Positions 11,375 to 23,363 are shown, counted from the stretch's first letter. The stretch: DNA of 64,000 bases from Spirometra erinaceieuropaei (GCA_902702965.1 CACRXP010000046.1:1340586-1404585), one strand, 5' to 3'. Notes: generated by a model not told the origin, from the letters alone. A program made the numbers and translations.

Positions 11375-14300
11375 GTCTAGACAGTAGGGTGTGTGCTTTT
11401 AGTAGGAACTGTGATTAAGTAGACGACCGCCCCACGCGTATTTGTACGCCATGACGGTAGAAATCAGAAAGGGTAATAAAATTTGTAGATTCATTATACG
11501 TAAGTGTGTTCAAGGTTCTGATATAAATACAACATCAAGCGTCATTTCCAAAGCACCGGCAGCGACTCGGCCATAATGTTAACGGCAGACTTGGCATTCA
11601 GAAATATAATGTCGAATGTGTTTCAAATGGCGGTAATATTAATGACAATAGTTCAAGTTTAGAAAGAACGCAGAAGCTAGTGGGGGTAGACGGCTATGAG
11701 AAACAAAGTTGAAAGGACTAAGGTTCACCCTTGTGAAAGCAGTTGATTTTTAGTGTTGGGTAGCCTGAATCAGATTGGGGACAAATGACTTAGGCCGAAA
11801 TTTAGTACGAAGTATTTGCAGGCCTTTGTTAAGTAACCAGTAAGTTAGGCAGGGGTATAATTGTGCAACATAATATTACGACGAAGTAGGCTGTAAAGGC
11901 CTACTGAACGTAAACGATAGCTGCATACACTGAATTTGTCTACACGTCTCTTCAGTTGGAGTTTAATGCACTATTGGGGTCGCACCGTTCTGAAGCCATA
12001 CCACAGGTGAGTGAAATGTAGAACTTGTACGACCCATTTGTAATCGGTAAGCTATCGCGCTAACTGATATAGACGAATTTTTGTACGCCCCAGCGGTGGG
12101 ACTTCCTTATGGACGACAACTATAGCTCTTGCTCATTAAGGTGCAAACAAAGGCGTTTGTAATGAAATCGCCCTATCCTGTACGCTATGAGGCATGAACT
12201 GATGCGAACTTGGTTTGGCATTTCTGGTCTGACGTAGGTCAAATATTAAACATTATGAGAATAAATATGACCAGTATTTTCCTTTTAACTATTGTTGGGT
12301 TGACAGGTCCAAAATCTCAAGAGAAATCTGAATTTGAAATATGTTCAGTACATCTCTTTCTCACCATGTTAATCTCGACATACGCACAATCTGTCATCTA
12401 AAATGCTTTGGAAAATACCCTTTTTATGAATCAAACAATGTTCTGTAGAAAGCATAAGCAATGTCTCACGTTATGCACACCAATTAATTAGGCTAATCGT
12501 ACGTCCTAGTGGCATAAATGAGGTCTTGCTTTATGTTTAAACATTCCGTCGGTAGCAAAATTCGGCCTTTCACAACAAACGCTTAAAGGGCACCTGTCAA
12601 TGCCTATTGACTGACCTGGTAACCGTGGCCAGTGGATGGCAATTTGTCCGTTGATGCATGCCTCATTTAAGATTTGTCAACATCTGTCGCAGAATATCGG
12701 CATGATACAGCTACCACATAATTAAGACTGAGTGGCGTCTCCAGTTGTTCTTTTGGCAGAAAATTTACGCACGATCTAATCACATCAAAGCCGATAGCGC
12801 ATCAGGCCAGTCCAAAAAGACTGACAGGAAGGCCTTTGTCTGAACGTTTCCTGAATCAGGTGTTACAGACAAACTACTAATATCTGACTGAGATTTAGAC
12901 CATCACACTTTGAATAAAATTGTACATTAAATTTATTGACTTGCCTAAAATCTTGCCAATCCGAATCGTGCATGAATGATATTACAGTCACTGACACTAA
13001 AAATTATCACTGCAAACCAATTGAATGAACACCTCGTCTTTCGAGGTGAAAGCGTATTCTCTGTTATAATGTTCAGCATGGAATGATACTGTCAAAAAAT
13101 TTAATTTCCTGTTTGCCTTGCGTAAAGCATCGGTTAAATTAAATTGATCTTTGATCATTTAGCGACAAAATATGCTTAAATCGCGCACGATCGTGGGATA
13201 AAGGACTGCTTTACAGGGTATGCGGCGTCAGAAGATTGGCGGTTGAAATGAGGTTGTTATAATTATGCATATAGTGATGTTTGCAGAAAACCGACTTCTT
13301 ACTTGAACCCAATACATCTGCCCTAATTGTTGCAGCCTAAGCTCAAAACAACTTTTTATTCTGGAACACCTTAACTATAAAACGAAATGCCGCAGAGTAT
13401 CTTTTAAGTCAGTTACAAGACCCCTCTTTCGCAGCATGTCTCCCGTCGGCAAATTTATCGTATAGACATCGTACTAGACCAAGTAAACCGGCAGCCGTTG
13501 TAGAATTTCAATTTTTGCTTAACGGTGTGCACGCACTACACTGCATGACCACGCCTTAGTACGATCTGATTGTAGATGCGGTGTAATTTTGATTTATTTG
13601 TGCTTTTATGGCAAACCAATGTGTAAAAACAACTATCATAACTCCTGTAAAATCTTAAACTGTCTGTCCCTATCATCGTAAAGGATGCGTGCTTATTTAG
13701 TTTGGCCATTTACATTTTTCATTTATTTCAGCAAAAATCTATATTTGGACAATCCTCTATGCTATTTGCTTACATGAACTTATTCTTCGCGTCAAAGCGT
13801 GTTTTGCTCTTAGCGAGATGTGATTTAACAATTATAAATTTATGTACAAGGCGTGGTGCATCCAAAATTAAATTCCTTCTAAGGTTAATCTTAAGAACCA
13901 TGCTGCTATGTGACTTTGTCCATAAAGTGGTTGAAAATGGGCTCGTAATTAGCGCTACGTTTATGCTTGTCAATACTAACTGTGCATTTGCAAATTTTGT
14001 TTATGAAGGACAGACAAAATAATTAACATTTAGTAGGTATTTCGAATTTTGAGTGTAAAAAATACGCCTTTGTACGGTTTGTGTTTATGCTTGTGCATGC
14101 TCTACCGACTGAACGGGAAAAAGTAAGTGGTCTGTGCATTACGTTAGTTTTTACGCAACCGCTATTCCGTGCACTTGCAATCGTAGATGAGAAGCATACA
14201 AGGCAGATTTAATAAGTAGCTTTAATATAATGACACACGCAAGACTTTTCTTCAAGGGCAAACAATTGACGATAATCTCTTAATAAAGTATAAAGGCTTT

Positions 14301-17225
14301 TGCTATGCAAAATGTGCAGTTCACGGCAATTGCAAAAAATTCCAATAATTTGTTTACAGCAGATGTGCTGTTTCGTGAAGTTGTATCTAATATTTTGAAG
14401 TGAGACTCTGATTCACAAAAACCACTTTACTTGCGTTATGCGACTAATTATCGTGCAATGCAGCCACAAGTTATTTTAGTCTTCTGACTGCGCCAAATTA
14501 GTACGCACCTCGTAAGCATATTTCCTTTCCGTTTTCAATATCCCTACAAATTCAAATGCATTATATAGACCACCTATTGAAATTTATATTAATGCATTCA
14601 TCTCACGGCAATTGTTGTACCTCTTAGTTCGCAGACGAATGTTCGGCAGATTTTTGTCTCATAATGTGCAATTATAAGAGTTTTCATGACCACATAATAT
14701 ATATGTCTTTATCGTTATATCTTTTTTGGAAAAATGCAATATATATAACGCCCATTATAAAATCGAAAAATCCTCATACGTCACATTTCTAAGAGTTCAG
14801 CATAACATCCAAGGCATATCGTTTGTTGTGTAGAAACCATCTGTGCAATTGCAACGGTGGTTTGTGAGAAAATTAGTTAAAAACTAAGAAACCGTTTTAG
14901 GCAAAGCGGTTTTTAACCCTCATATATAGATTTTATGATGATATGTAAATTGCCTCTGAATACATATAATTAGCGTTATGTTTACGAATGCATTTTATAT
15001 AACAGGACAAATCTGCATTCACATGAAATGTTAAATGAAAACATGAAGTGTGAATCGAAATCAAAAGTTTGTCTAACAGTAAGTAAGTTGCACAATCCCA
15101 AAATACTTCCGTCAAATTAAGATTCCGCCATTTGAACGAGCTTGATGAGGTCGCATGCAACATCACAGCCTGAAAATACTTGTTTGGGAAATATGCAAAT
15201 GTCTCAGCGATTTTCATCTTTTCCATACGCGTAAACCTATTTTATAGGATAGATGCCCAAAGACTTTCTTTTCCTGTCGTCATTTGTCAGAAACATGTTT
15301 GGCCTTTAAATAGTTTATCTAAATAAAGAGTATAAGTTGGTGTTAAGGTGCTCTTAATCAGGCAACCATGCAATGCACATTTATGCATAATGATGTCGGC
15401 ATGTTTATTACCTCCGCTTATAAGGTACGCATGGTCCAAATTAACTAAAAAAATTATGAGCCCTGTAAAACATTCTCTTAAAAGACAACAATATGTGGTA
15501 GTTGTTTCCTGCTTAGTTTTCAATTAGCGGACTAACGCCTTCCGTGCTTGTGTAAAGGTAGGTCGGGGTCAAAGCTATTCGGGATATCAAACGTTTTGTA
15601 AAATTACAAAATGCTACCTTAGCCATGAAAATTAAGGAAACATTTATTTACTGCCTAGACTGTAAAATAACAATTATCGTGCATGTTTTCCTTTAAGAAA
15701 TTATTTTAAATTGACATTAATGGAAATCAACGGGAATCATTCAAGCTGATTACGTAGCCATTTTCCATGGCGTAGCATGCATCATTTCTTTTCAAATAAA
15801 AACAGTATGACGATGTCGGTTAGCATAATAACCGGCTTTTCTGCTAGTACCTGCTAGAAATTAGTAAGATTACTTTTGAAATTACTACTTTGGTAGTTAC
15901 TCCCAATGCCGGATGTTATTCGCCATAAAGGGAACCTCGAAGTCTAAAGAACTAATGCATTAATTAGGGTTTAGCGGGTCGTAGAACGCTCATTTGAATA
16001 TCGCCAAATGTGCAGTTTTGCCAACAGTACTTGTAAAGAAGACAACAATGCAGATATTTACTGCAGAAATCAGTAAGCCGCAGAGGAATTATTTCTAGTA
16101 ACATATAGACATATATGACCACCGTTTTCGCACAACAGATACAAAAGATGAAACTCCAAAGCAGGCTCGAAATTATTCGTGGTTTGAACCCTAAACATTA
16201 TGCCGTACCTTATGCACGCAATTCAGAAAGACGTAATTTTGTGACAGATCGGACGGAAAGGATATCTTGTTTTTTTTCTTACAAACGAAATAATTACCAA
16301 TAATCCGCAAACGAATGCGTACTATTGAAAATTACGCTACTTGGTAAATGTGGATATCGTCGGCGATAAAACAGAAGCTCATTCAAAAACCAAAATTGTA
16401 ATTGAGATAACGTATTATGGATAAGATTTCAAGGTAGTTCCATAACCAAAATTCATTAAGCAGTGCTCTTTAGTCAGAAAGTTATCTGATACTTTCGCCG
16501 ACATAAAAATAAAAATGACGCTAAATGCAGACCTCATTACTGAAAATCAGGGAGACAGAGAGTGCAACCTTCTATGATTTCCACTACTGCCGCTTAAGGA
16601 TATTTTAATTTTGTTCTTTTTTTAAATAGCGATGTTTTTTCAAATTTGATAGCAGTCAGTGGGTGCGTAATAACTGCTGCACTGCGTCAATGCGTGCAAT
16701 AAATGGCGTGATATTGTCTACTCCGTGGGGTGAGAAGAAATACTGCTAGGGTGCGACGCCATATCAAAGCCACACTATAGCAGTCTGCGACGGCCTGAGA
16801 GACGGGTCGCCCTAGGGTCGTGTTATATCATAAGGTCACACACGCACCGGCTCGCACAAAGGCCCTACCCCACTCCAGCTCATTGAACAAAACACCAGAT
16901 AGCCCACATTTGCACCGTCTGTCCTATTTGACATCGCAATGTCGCCAAAATTAAACTGCTGTCTGAGGGAGTAAACCAGTTTTTTGCATACTTGAGGTGC
17001 TTACCGATTGATAACATTTTTGGTGACAAAAGGGATGCTTATGGCCAAAGGAATAGAACCCAACCGAAAGCTGGACGTTGCGATTATCACTTATGAATAA
17101 ATAAGTAATTTTCCGCCATCTGGAGCTCGGATGTAAAGCCATTACAGAGTTCTCACAGGTTCGAATATCAGTCACAAACTTCGACTTGTCTGACAATTAG
17201 CAACTACGACAATTGTGACGACGTT
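11375..17225. other. AT-rich stretch without a supportable gene
   Basis: No RNA gene or transposon was recognised. The best open stretch, 13732-14022 (+), follows a good acceptor (TTTATTTCAG) and is open for 96 codons, but has no partner exon or homology that I can see. Confidence 0.4.
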
Positions 17226-17530
17226 CCATCACTCGGAAAAATGACTGATAATTATTAACGGTCCATCTCCGGGTGACGGTCATGACGTGGTGCGCAAAAA
17301 TTGTCTACGCAATTATGTGCACTCAACGGCCTGGGACTCGGAGGGGAGTTCCAAACTTTAACTAGTCCGACCAATAATAAAAAATGCATTTTCGACGATC
17401 ACCCGGAACACTGACTGATAATTGCCAACAGTTCATCTACGCGTGATAGGCATGACCTGGGGCGCATAGCATGTCTAGGCATTTATGTGCAGGCGGCTGT
17501 GCACTGAACGGCCTGAGACCGCCATGGGGG
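17226..17530 (+). repeat. Diverged tandem duplication, period ~169
   Basis: About 17230-17345 and 17400-17530 share ACTGATAATT, a CATGAC...TGG...GCGCA block, an ATTATGTGCA/ATTTATGTGCA block and a CGGCCTG block. The copies are clearly diverged. Confidence 0.55.
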
Positions 17531-18839
17531 CGAGACGAAGAAGAGCCCATTCAGCTTTGAAGTAGCTTCGCATTCTAGCATGACGTTATGCCATTATGGA
17601 AGATCGGGTGAAACCACTGAAGATCATGAAGAGATCGGCAAAATTTCGAGGCCCATCTGAAACTCAACATAATCCAAAACCAATGAAAAGTGTAAAATAA
17701 TTTAGCGGAAGAAAAGTTCCCACTATACACAAAAAATCTTACGTTTATGATCACGACTGTCAGTTCGTTTTAAATGTATTAGACACCAGTCAGCCTGACA
17801 GCATGTCACTTAATAAAAACGTATGTTCCAACGAGGTCCGCATCGGTTATATCAAGCAAATCCCAGTGTGTCGTGTTTAACCTCATCTCATTTAACTGAA
17901 AAGAGTTAAGACTACCACAAATCACTGGGAAACTGTTTTGGAATCTACACGCAGAATGTCGGCAGTTAACAAATATCAACTATGAAATCACACTAATTAT
18001 TAAAAGAGTATTAGATGTAAACTTGACTAAAACATTATTAGTATACGTTATTATATTTGTACTTACAAATCTACGCTGTTTTGGTATGAAAATATATTAT
18101 ATACACCCAAAAACTACGTTTACTAAATTGGAGCCATTTCTGACGCTTTCGGGATATTGCGGTTTTCTAAAACATCGGCATTTTTAAACAACGCAACACT
18201 GCCTTAACATTTATTTTATGCTTCTAATCCTTTAAACTTGGACTTAATTAACATAGACATTAGATAGATGAAACAAGTGTCGCTTTTCGAGTGATTAGCA
18301 ATCATTCGTAAATGTCGACACATTTCATGAGTTAGGTTACGTGTATGCATTTCGCTGTATATTATGAATGCCTTTTTAGCCCATCATGACTGTCAGCTTG
18401 GTTCCAACTCGGCATATAATATGATTAAACATAGGGTTGCCATTACATTTCGCAAATTACGTTTCACATGAAAGGTTATGGTTTCAAACCGCAGGAAGGT
18501 TAGTGGAGAAATAAAATCTCTATAATCACTCGGCAAGTCCAATGTAAAATGTACATCAACTTGACTAATACACGCTTCGTTTACATCGGCAATCGTCAGA
18601 AATCACCCTGCACGTCAAATAACCTGCACTTGCTAGCATATGTTGATCCGGAAGTCAGCTTTCCAAGTTACAACGCCGAACATCCATTGTAAGGCCCTCT
18701 AACATGCAGAAACCATAAACCAAAGCACGATAAGCAGCGCGACACGGCTTTAAATTTAGCAAGCAGTCATAATTTTCCTACATTATAAGCAATCTGACGC
18801 GCTTAAAGCTTTTACGGTACGCCAAAAACCGTGGCTTGG
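17531..18839. other. AT-rich stretch, nothing recognised
   Basis: No gene, RNA or repeat recognised on either strand. Confidence 0.4.
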
Positions 18840-19340
18840 AATTTCGCTAACTTATGAGATAAATTGCATCTCGGAGTCAGCCCAGCGCTGCGCTTTTGTC
18901 TGCAGCCATTGGGTGTCAGTCTAATACTCAGGCTGAAATGGTTCCCTCTCGATTCAGATTTAATGTACCCCAACGCAGTGGGATTTGATGAAGGTATAAC
19001 GGCAAGTGTAGGGCCGCGTTCGGCAGCCCCGCCATTCTGTTGCTTTTGACTAAAATCCTGGTCATTTGCTATGTGGACCAGCGGTGTGGGATGGAACACC
19101 AAGGTGCAGGCCCGACCGCGCTGTCTGTTTGTGTCATCCGCCTACTGTCTTATTGACTATGCCTTGAAATGAGGTCCAGGTTGTATAGGACGACAGGTCG
19201 CGTTAGATGCCGTGGAAGTCTGCGTGCACTATAAACTAGATCACGTGCAAGTCGCCATGCTGTGGAGCACACAGTGGAAACCGTAATCAATGACTGTTTA
19301 GCTACTAAACATATGCTGACAAAAATAAACACATTAATAA
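18840..19340. repeat. GC-richer block including dispersed repeat copy
   Basis: Higher GC than its surroundings. The part 19060-19330 matches the GC-rich blocks at 6990-7260 and 37310-37620. Open frames on both strands (18812-19102 minus, 18864-19049 plus) have no recognisable content. Confidence 0.4.
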
Positions 19341-19499
19341 CAACTGATAAAGGAGAAGGCGACCAGTGAATTTATCCTTTTATTGGGAGCACATTTTACC
19401 ATGTCCTTTAAAAAATAAACCAAGCACTTTTTCCGGAATATTTTTCATCCGTTTAAACGAAGCGCCTCCATAATAACGTCGTACTGCTCATAGAGACGT

Positions 19500-20465
19500 A
19501 GAACACCAGAGCATCGGAGGAGACAGAATTCTGGGCACTGCGAAATTGTTTAACCATCCCCCGCTTGATGATGACAAAGGTATCATCGACATACCGAGCC
19601 CAAAATGATGCCCTGTGAATCTCAACAACTGCGGTCTCATCTTTTTGTAGAACGGTTTCCTCTACGAAGCCAGAAAGCGATTATCTCATCGGTGTCCCTT
19701 AATCTGTTCATATACTCTTCCTTCAAACATAAAGAACGTTTTCGGGCAGAATTTTAGCAGTAGAATGAGATGCGTCCGTTTCACGCTTTCGCCCGTCTCA
19801 TCGTACTTGCTTTCGAGCAGTTCGTCAACCATTCCGAATGTTAGCGATTGCGGGATCGAAGTAAAGTGGGTGGTGACGTCGAATGACGCCATGATCTCTA
19901 CGTTGGGTCGCATCCCCTTGAGCCGCTCCAGGAACCCAGCCCCTGAACAGACCGTCGTGGTTGCGTCCGAGGTGAGAGACCGCATGCTGCGGAATAGCCA
20001 CTTTGCCAGATTATTTGTTGGTGCACCGCGCAACAAAACGATTGGTCGGAGGGGGTGACCGGCGTTGTGTACATTCGGTAGCCCACAGAATCGTGGTGGG
20101 GCAGAATCTGTTGGCTTAATGGCCAGCCGTACCGATTTACGTATTGCTTTGTTTGATTGCATGTCCGCGAGCGTCTTGTCTAGTTGAGTCACCAGTTCCT
20201 TTATCGATTCCTCACCACATGTGAGGTACACCTGTCTGTCCTCCAGTAGAGCGTTGGCCTTTTGAGTGTCGTCTGGCTTATCCAGCTCGACTGTGGTACG
20301 TCATTTGTCGCCGGTAATATTACAATGCTAGTGTTAGTCACGAGTGACTTGGAAGCGCTCTGCTCCGGTCTGCTTATGATTGCTTGTGGTTTGTACGCCA
20401 TCACCAAGGAGGTAACCTGCTGCCGAATGAGATACGCAGTCTCGTCCCATTCGCCGGCTTGCTTG
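19500..20465 (-). pseudogene. PLE 1 reverse transcriptase, 5' portion
   Basis: On the minus strand the decayed frame shows, in order: a fingers region with TSIVILPA (near 20330); GLPNVHNAGHPLRPIVLLRG (near 20080-20020), the PLE-specific block before the palm; motif A IMASFDVTTHFTSIP (near 19880); YEQIKG followed by TPM (motif B region, near 19700), where the frame shifts and a stop intervenes; and the catalytic FWARYVDDTFVI (19571-19606). In an intact PLE this polymerase, related to telomerase reverse transcriptase, would copy the element RNA. Frameshifts and a stop make this copy non-functional. It ends shortly after the catalytic motif because the rest is in the opposite orientation. Confidence 0.85.
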
Positions 20466-21387
20466 AAGACTGATTCGACTGTGGCCATGAGATTGACCGC
20501 GAAGAGGCAGTAGGAGACAGTCTGTCGTTTCTGGACGCAAAAATACAAAGGCTGGACGACGGTAATCTCGCAACCAGCGTCCACAAAAAGGGCCTTATTC
20601 TGAGATCATAATAAATTATGGAAGCAATCCCCCTGCGGCTCACAAAAGATTTTGCGTCCGAACTCTCTTCCACCGGGCCTACCGTTATTGCAGCAATGAC
20701 GGTCTGCTGAAAAAAGAATTAGGTTATCTATATCGGCTATTTCGATCCACGGGATACCCGACCAGTTTTGTGAAGAACTGCCTCAGGCGTGAGGTCCGAT
20801 CTCGAGGCCCCTCCTCAGATGGAGAAACCGTGACCCAGAAATTCTTCTCCCTGCCCTATATGCAGGGGACGTCAGAAATGATCGCCCGTCAGCAAAATCA
20901 GTTAGGTATCCGCGTTTCCCATACGCCTGCATCCTCGCTGCCCACAGTCTTAACTCAAATAAAGGATTCTATCCTCAAAGAGGAACATATTAACGTCATC
21001 TATCGCATCCAGCGTTCCAACTGTCCCTGCATATATGTTGGTCATACAGGACGGCGCCTGGGCACTCGTATTAATGAACACAAACTAGCTGTCCGTCGCC
21101 GTGATCCACTTTCCATCGTCTTTCCACACACACTCCACTGTGACCACCGTTTTAATCGGAATTCCACCGAGGTCATCGCGACGGCCAACACAAAAGGGGT
21201 GCGAGAATTCCTAGAGGCATGGCACTCTAACGCGGACAGCATCAACCGCCACGTTGACCTAGACGCCCATTATGAGGGCCTAAGAAGACGCCTCATTATA
21301 CCGAGCCTCACGCCGCATCAGCAGCGCAGTTGTCCGCAGTTATGCCAACCTACCATTCTCCTACCCCTCCAACACGGGGAGCCGTAA
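20466..21387 (+). pseudogene. PLE 1 thumb and GIY-YIG endonuclease, 3' portion
   Basis: Plus-strand continuation of PLE 1. It begins with REEAVGDSLSFLDAKI (about 20498-20545), the block that follows the catalytic motif in PLEs. Then come stops, HKRFCVRTLF-like thumb residues (about 20645), and an uninterrupted frame from 20770. The GIY-YIG domain shows VIYRIQRSNCPCIYVGHTGR (20997-21056) and TRINEHKLAVRRRDP (21067-21111), then FLEAWHS (21211-21231) and NRHVDLDAHYEGLRRRL (21247-21297). GIY-YIG nucleases nick the target for priming in PLEs. 205 codons are open here, but the upstream frame is broken. Confidence 0.85.
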
Positions 21388-21639
21388 CTATTGCCTCCCC
21401 CCCTTCCTGCCCTCCCGGCTCAGAACCCAGCATGACTCCCTGCCCGCATCCCTCCTCATACGCTAATGGTCCGCCCGTTAATGTTTGTCACGTCGCCTCT
21501 ACTAGTCTAGTGTGATTGTCTCACTCTCTCTTTTATATTCATTTCGCTTGACGACGGGTTGGTGTCACCAATTCGAAAATTCACGAATACAACTCGATTC
21601 CTTCCGAAAAGGCATCCCAAGAAATATAAGTTGAAGGCA

Positions 21640-22241
21640 GAGGCGTTCTTAGGGAAAAGGTACTTTATTGCGTGAATGTTTGACGCCGGTCCAGGTCGTC
21701 GTCAGACGCAGAGTGAGAGTAAATGTGCCGGTAACAGTTAACATCTGGCACTGCACATGAAAAATTCCATAATCGTTCGCGTTAGCGCCCCTGAGCGGCC
21801 TCTATTTGCGTCATTCCGTCCCGATTGGCTCTCGTCTCTTCAATTTCTCCTTGAGATTTTTATCCGCGGCGTCCAACTCGATATGTCAGTTGATGCATGA
21901 TTCTTCCGAGTGCATGGCCTCAAGGAACTCTCGGCCTATCTTGAGGGGACAGCCACCGACAATCCGTGTTCTGTCATGTATCGTTAATCGGGGCACCCAA
22001 TTACAAAATTTCAAAGTAGCTCTTCCACAAACTTCATCCACTTACTAGGAATTGTGAAACGTCGATTGAGAACTCAACAGAGTTTCTATAGAAGTTAAAA
22101 GGAATCACAGTTTCCTCCGATGAGATCATGATCTCCTTCGATGTCATCTCCCTCTTCACGTCCATACCGTTGGATTTGGCAAAACAATACACAGAGGATC
22201 TCCTGAAGTCTTGTGACACGGATGTTCCCGCTATTGCCTTA

Positions 22242-22243
<2 letters not shown>
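21640..22243. mobile_element. Penelope-like element 2, broken and possibly twin-primed
   Basis: Minus strand 22020-21690 encodes the end of a GIY-YIG domain: IGREFLEAMHSEESCIN, one stop, HIELDAADKNLKEKLK. It is followed by a 3' end with GTCTGACGACG and AAACATTCACG like that of PLE 1, and an AATAAA near 21665 (minus). Plus strand 22045-22243 encodes TEFL...KLKG then EIMISFDVISLFTSIP, the motif A region of a PLE polymerase. The polymerase piece is inverted relative to the nuclease piece and joined at its 5' end, again as in twin priming, with the middle lost. The two PLE 3' ends (1 and 2) face each other at about 21610-21640. Confidence 0.65.

Positions 22244-22244
<1 letters not shown>

Positions 22245-22279
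<35 letters not shown>
22245..22279. repeat. (TA)n microsatellite
   Basis: About 17 TA units, directly interrupting the polymerase fragment of PLE 2. Shorter TA runs at 22336-22350, 22840-22854 and 24115-24148 punctuate the same cluster. Confidence 0.95.
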
Positions 22280-22280
<1 letters not shown>

Positions 22281-22337
22281 GGAGCTTGTTTTCTTCGTGA
22301 AGCCAATAGATCGGTGTACGCCCTTTCCTGATTGAAT
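22280..22337 (+). repeat. Inverted piece of the 22.6 kb repeat
   Basis: GGAGCTTGTTTTCTTCGTGA and the following bases through CCTTTCCTGATT are the reverse complement of 22608-22660 with few changes. This is a fragment of the family-2 tandem unit in opposite orientation. Confidence 0.75.
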
Positions 22338-22350
22338 ATATATATATATA

Positions 22351-22839
22351 GCAGCGAGGAGGGACGACAGAGAATGCTGGTAGATTGATACAGCACTGTT
22401 TCGGGCTTATTCTGCCTTCATTCAGCCAATCATAACCCTGACCACCAGCAGCTGAGACCAGAAACACAAACATGCGCACAGACGCACCTGGCGCAGTCGG
22501 TCCACCACTGAGGCCCACCAGATGGGTCATAAGCACTTCATCGTACCGAAGTTCATCAGTGCCTCGCCACCTGTAATTCTCTGTCGCTGCAGATCGGGTA
22601 TTTATCAATCAGGAATGGGCACACACCGATCTATTGGCTTCACAAAGCAAACAAGCTCCGAATGAGTGGCAAAGTCACGAACAGGCAACCTATTACAAGG
22701 CCGAAGTCGGCAAAGTCATAATAGCAGCGAGGAGGGACGACAGAGAATGCGGGTAGATTGATACAGCAGCTGAGACCAGAAACACAAACATGCGCACAGA
22801 CGCACCTGGCGCAGTCGGTCCACCACTGAGGCCTAGCAG
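22351..22839 (-). repeat. Hammerhead tandem repeat, family 2 (unit ~372 bases)
   Basis: AGCAGCGAGGAGGGACGACA starts at 22351 and again at 22723, a period of 372 bases. Both copies carry GTAGATTGATACAGCA and CAGCTGAGACCAGAAACACA through CACTGAGGCC. Copy 2 lacks about 65 bases (22395-22452 in copy 1) that hold the ribozyme core; the deletion runs between two CAGCA repeats. On the minus strand copy 1 contains hammerhead 2. Unit size, tandem arrangement and one ribozyme per unit match published metazoan retrozymes. Confidence 0.65.
22383..22431 (-). ncRNA. Hammerhead ribozyme candidate 2
   Basis: Minus strand: stem I GATTGG (22431-22426) pairs with TCAATC (22388-22383), six pairs including one G-U. 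The core reads CTGAATGA, one A more than the consensus CUGANGA. Stem II is GGC...GCC, with an A/C mismatch at its base. GAA is followed by stem III ACAG-TG-CTGT, and predicted cleavage follows GUA at 22389. The extra core A may weaken or abolish activity. Confidence 0.5.
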
Positions 22840-22854
22840 ATATATATATATATA

Positions 22855-22989
22855 GGCAGAATAGTATTACCGACAAAGACAAGGGAGACTGGAATGGCCA
22901 TTTCTGGCTTATTAGCCGTCGTCAGCCAGCCATACCCAAGCCCGAAGTGTGGAACACCCGAGCCTCGAACTCGCGACCTGTTGATTTAG
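22855..22989 (-). repeat. tRNA-related SINE with hammerhead, truncated by the gap
   Basis: Read on the minus strand, a T-arm/B-box-like sequence (GCGAGTTCGAGGCTCGG, near 22972-22956) is followed by a hammerhead-like fold and an unrelated tail. The tRNA-like 5' half is lost in the assembly gap. Schistosome Sm-alpha elements have the same plan (Pol III promoter plus hammerhead); sequence identity to them is not claimed. Confidence 0.45.
22887..22931 (-). ncRNA. Hammerhead ribozyme candidate 3
   Basis: Minus strand: stem I GGCTGG (22931-22926) pairs with CCAGTC (22892-22887). The core is CTGACGA (exact consensus). Stem II is GGCT-AATA-AGCC, with a C/A mismatch at its base. GAA is followed by palindromic, loopless stem III ATGG/CCAT, and predicted cleavage follows AUU at 22893. 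Loopless stem III is the form reported for Penelope-type hammerheads, which act best as dimers. The mismatch next to the core is a weakness. Confidence 0.5.
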
Positions 22990-23363
22990 NNNNNNNNNNN
23001 NNNNNNNNNNNNNNNNNNNNNNNNNNNNNNNNNNNNNNNNNNNNNNNNNNNNNNNNNNNNNNNNNNNNNNNNNNNNNNNNNNNNNNNNNNNNNNNNNNNN
23101 NNNNNNNNNNNNNNNNNNNNNNNNNNNNNNNNNNNNNNNNNNNNNNNNNNNNNNNNNNNNNNNNNNNNNNNNNNNNNNNNNNNNNNNNNNNNNNNNNNNN
23201 NNNNNNNNNNNNNNNNNNNNNNNNNNNNNNNNNNNNNNNNNNNNNNNNNNNNNNNNNNNNNNNNNNNNNNNNNNNNNNNNNNNNNNNNNNNNNNNNNNNN
23301 NNNNNNNNNNNNNNNNNNNNNNNNNNNNNNNNNNNNNNNNNNNNNNNNNNNNNNNNNNNNNNN
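22990..23363. other. Assembly gap (374 N)
   Basis: A run of N between two hammerhead repeat families. The flanking tandem and inverted repeats probably caused the break. Confidence 1.

Larger units (their letters stand above)
19440..21610. mobile_element. Penelope-like element 1 with an inverted 5' half
   Basis: The 5' half of one PLE (reverse transcriptase up to just past the catalytic motif) lies on the minus strand at 20465-19500. The 3' half (thumb, linker, GIY-YIG nuclease, 3' untranslated end) lies on the plus strand from about 20466. The two pieces nearly abut in element coordinates and join head to head at their 5' ends. This is the geometry expected of twin-primed target-primed reverse transcription. 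The 3' terminal zone near 21550-21590 has TTGACGACGGGTTGGT and its pairing partner ACCAATTC, a motif seen in relatives. Confidence 0.8.

Noticed and set aside
13732..14022. 96 open codons after a good acceptor
   Set aside because: No partner exon or conservation; kept only as a remark.
20201..20584. Overlapping open frames on both strands at the PLE 1 junction
   Set aside because: They are shadows of the inverted polymerase halves, not separate genes.
21552..21590. Hammerhead at the 3' end of PLE 1
   Set aside because: Core reads TTGACGA and no convincing stem I or cleavage site; treated as a decayed motif.
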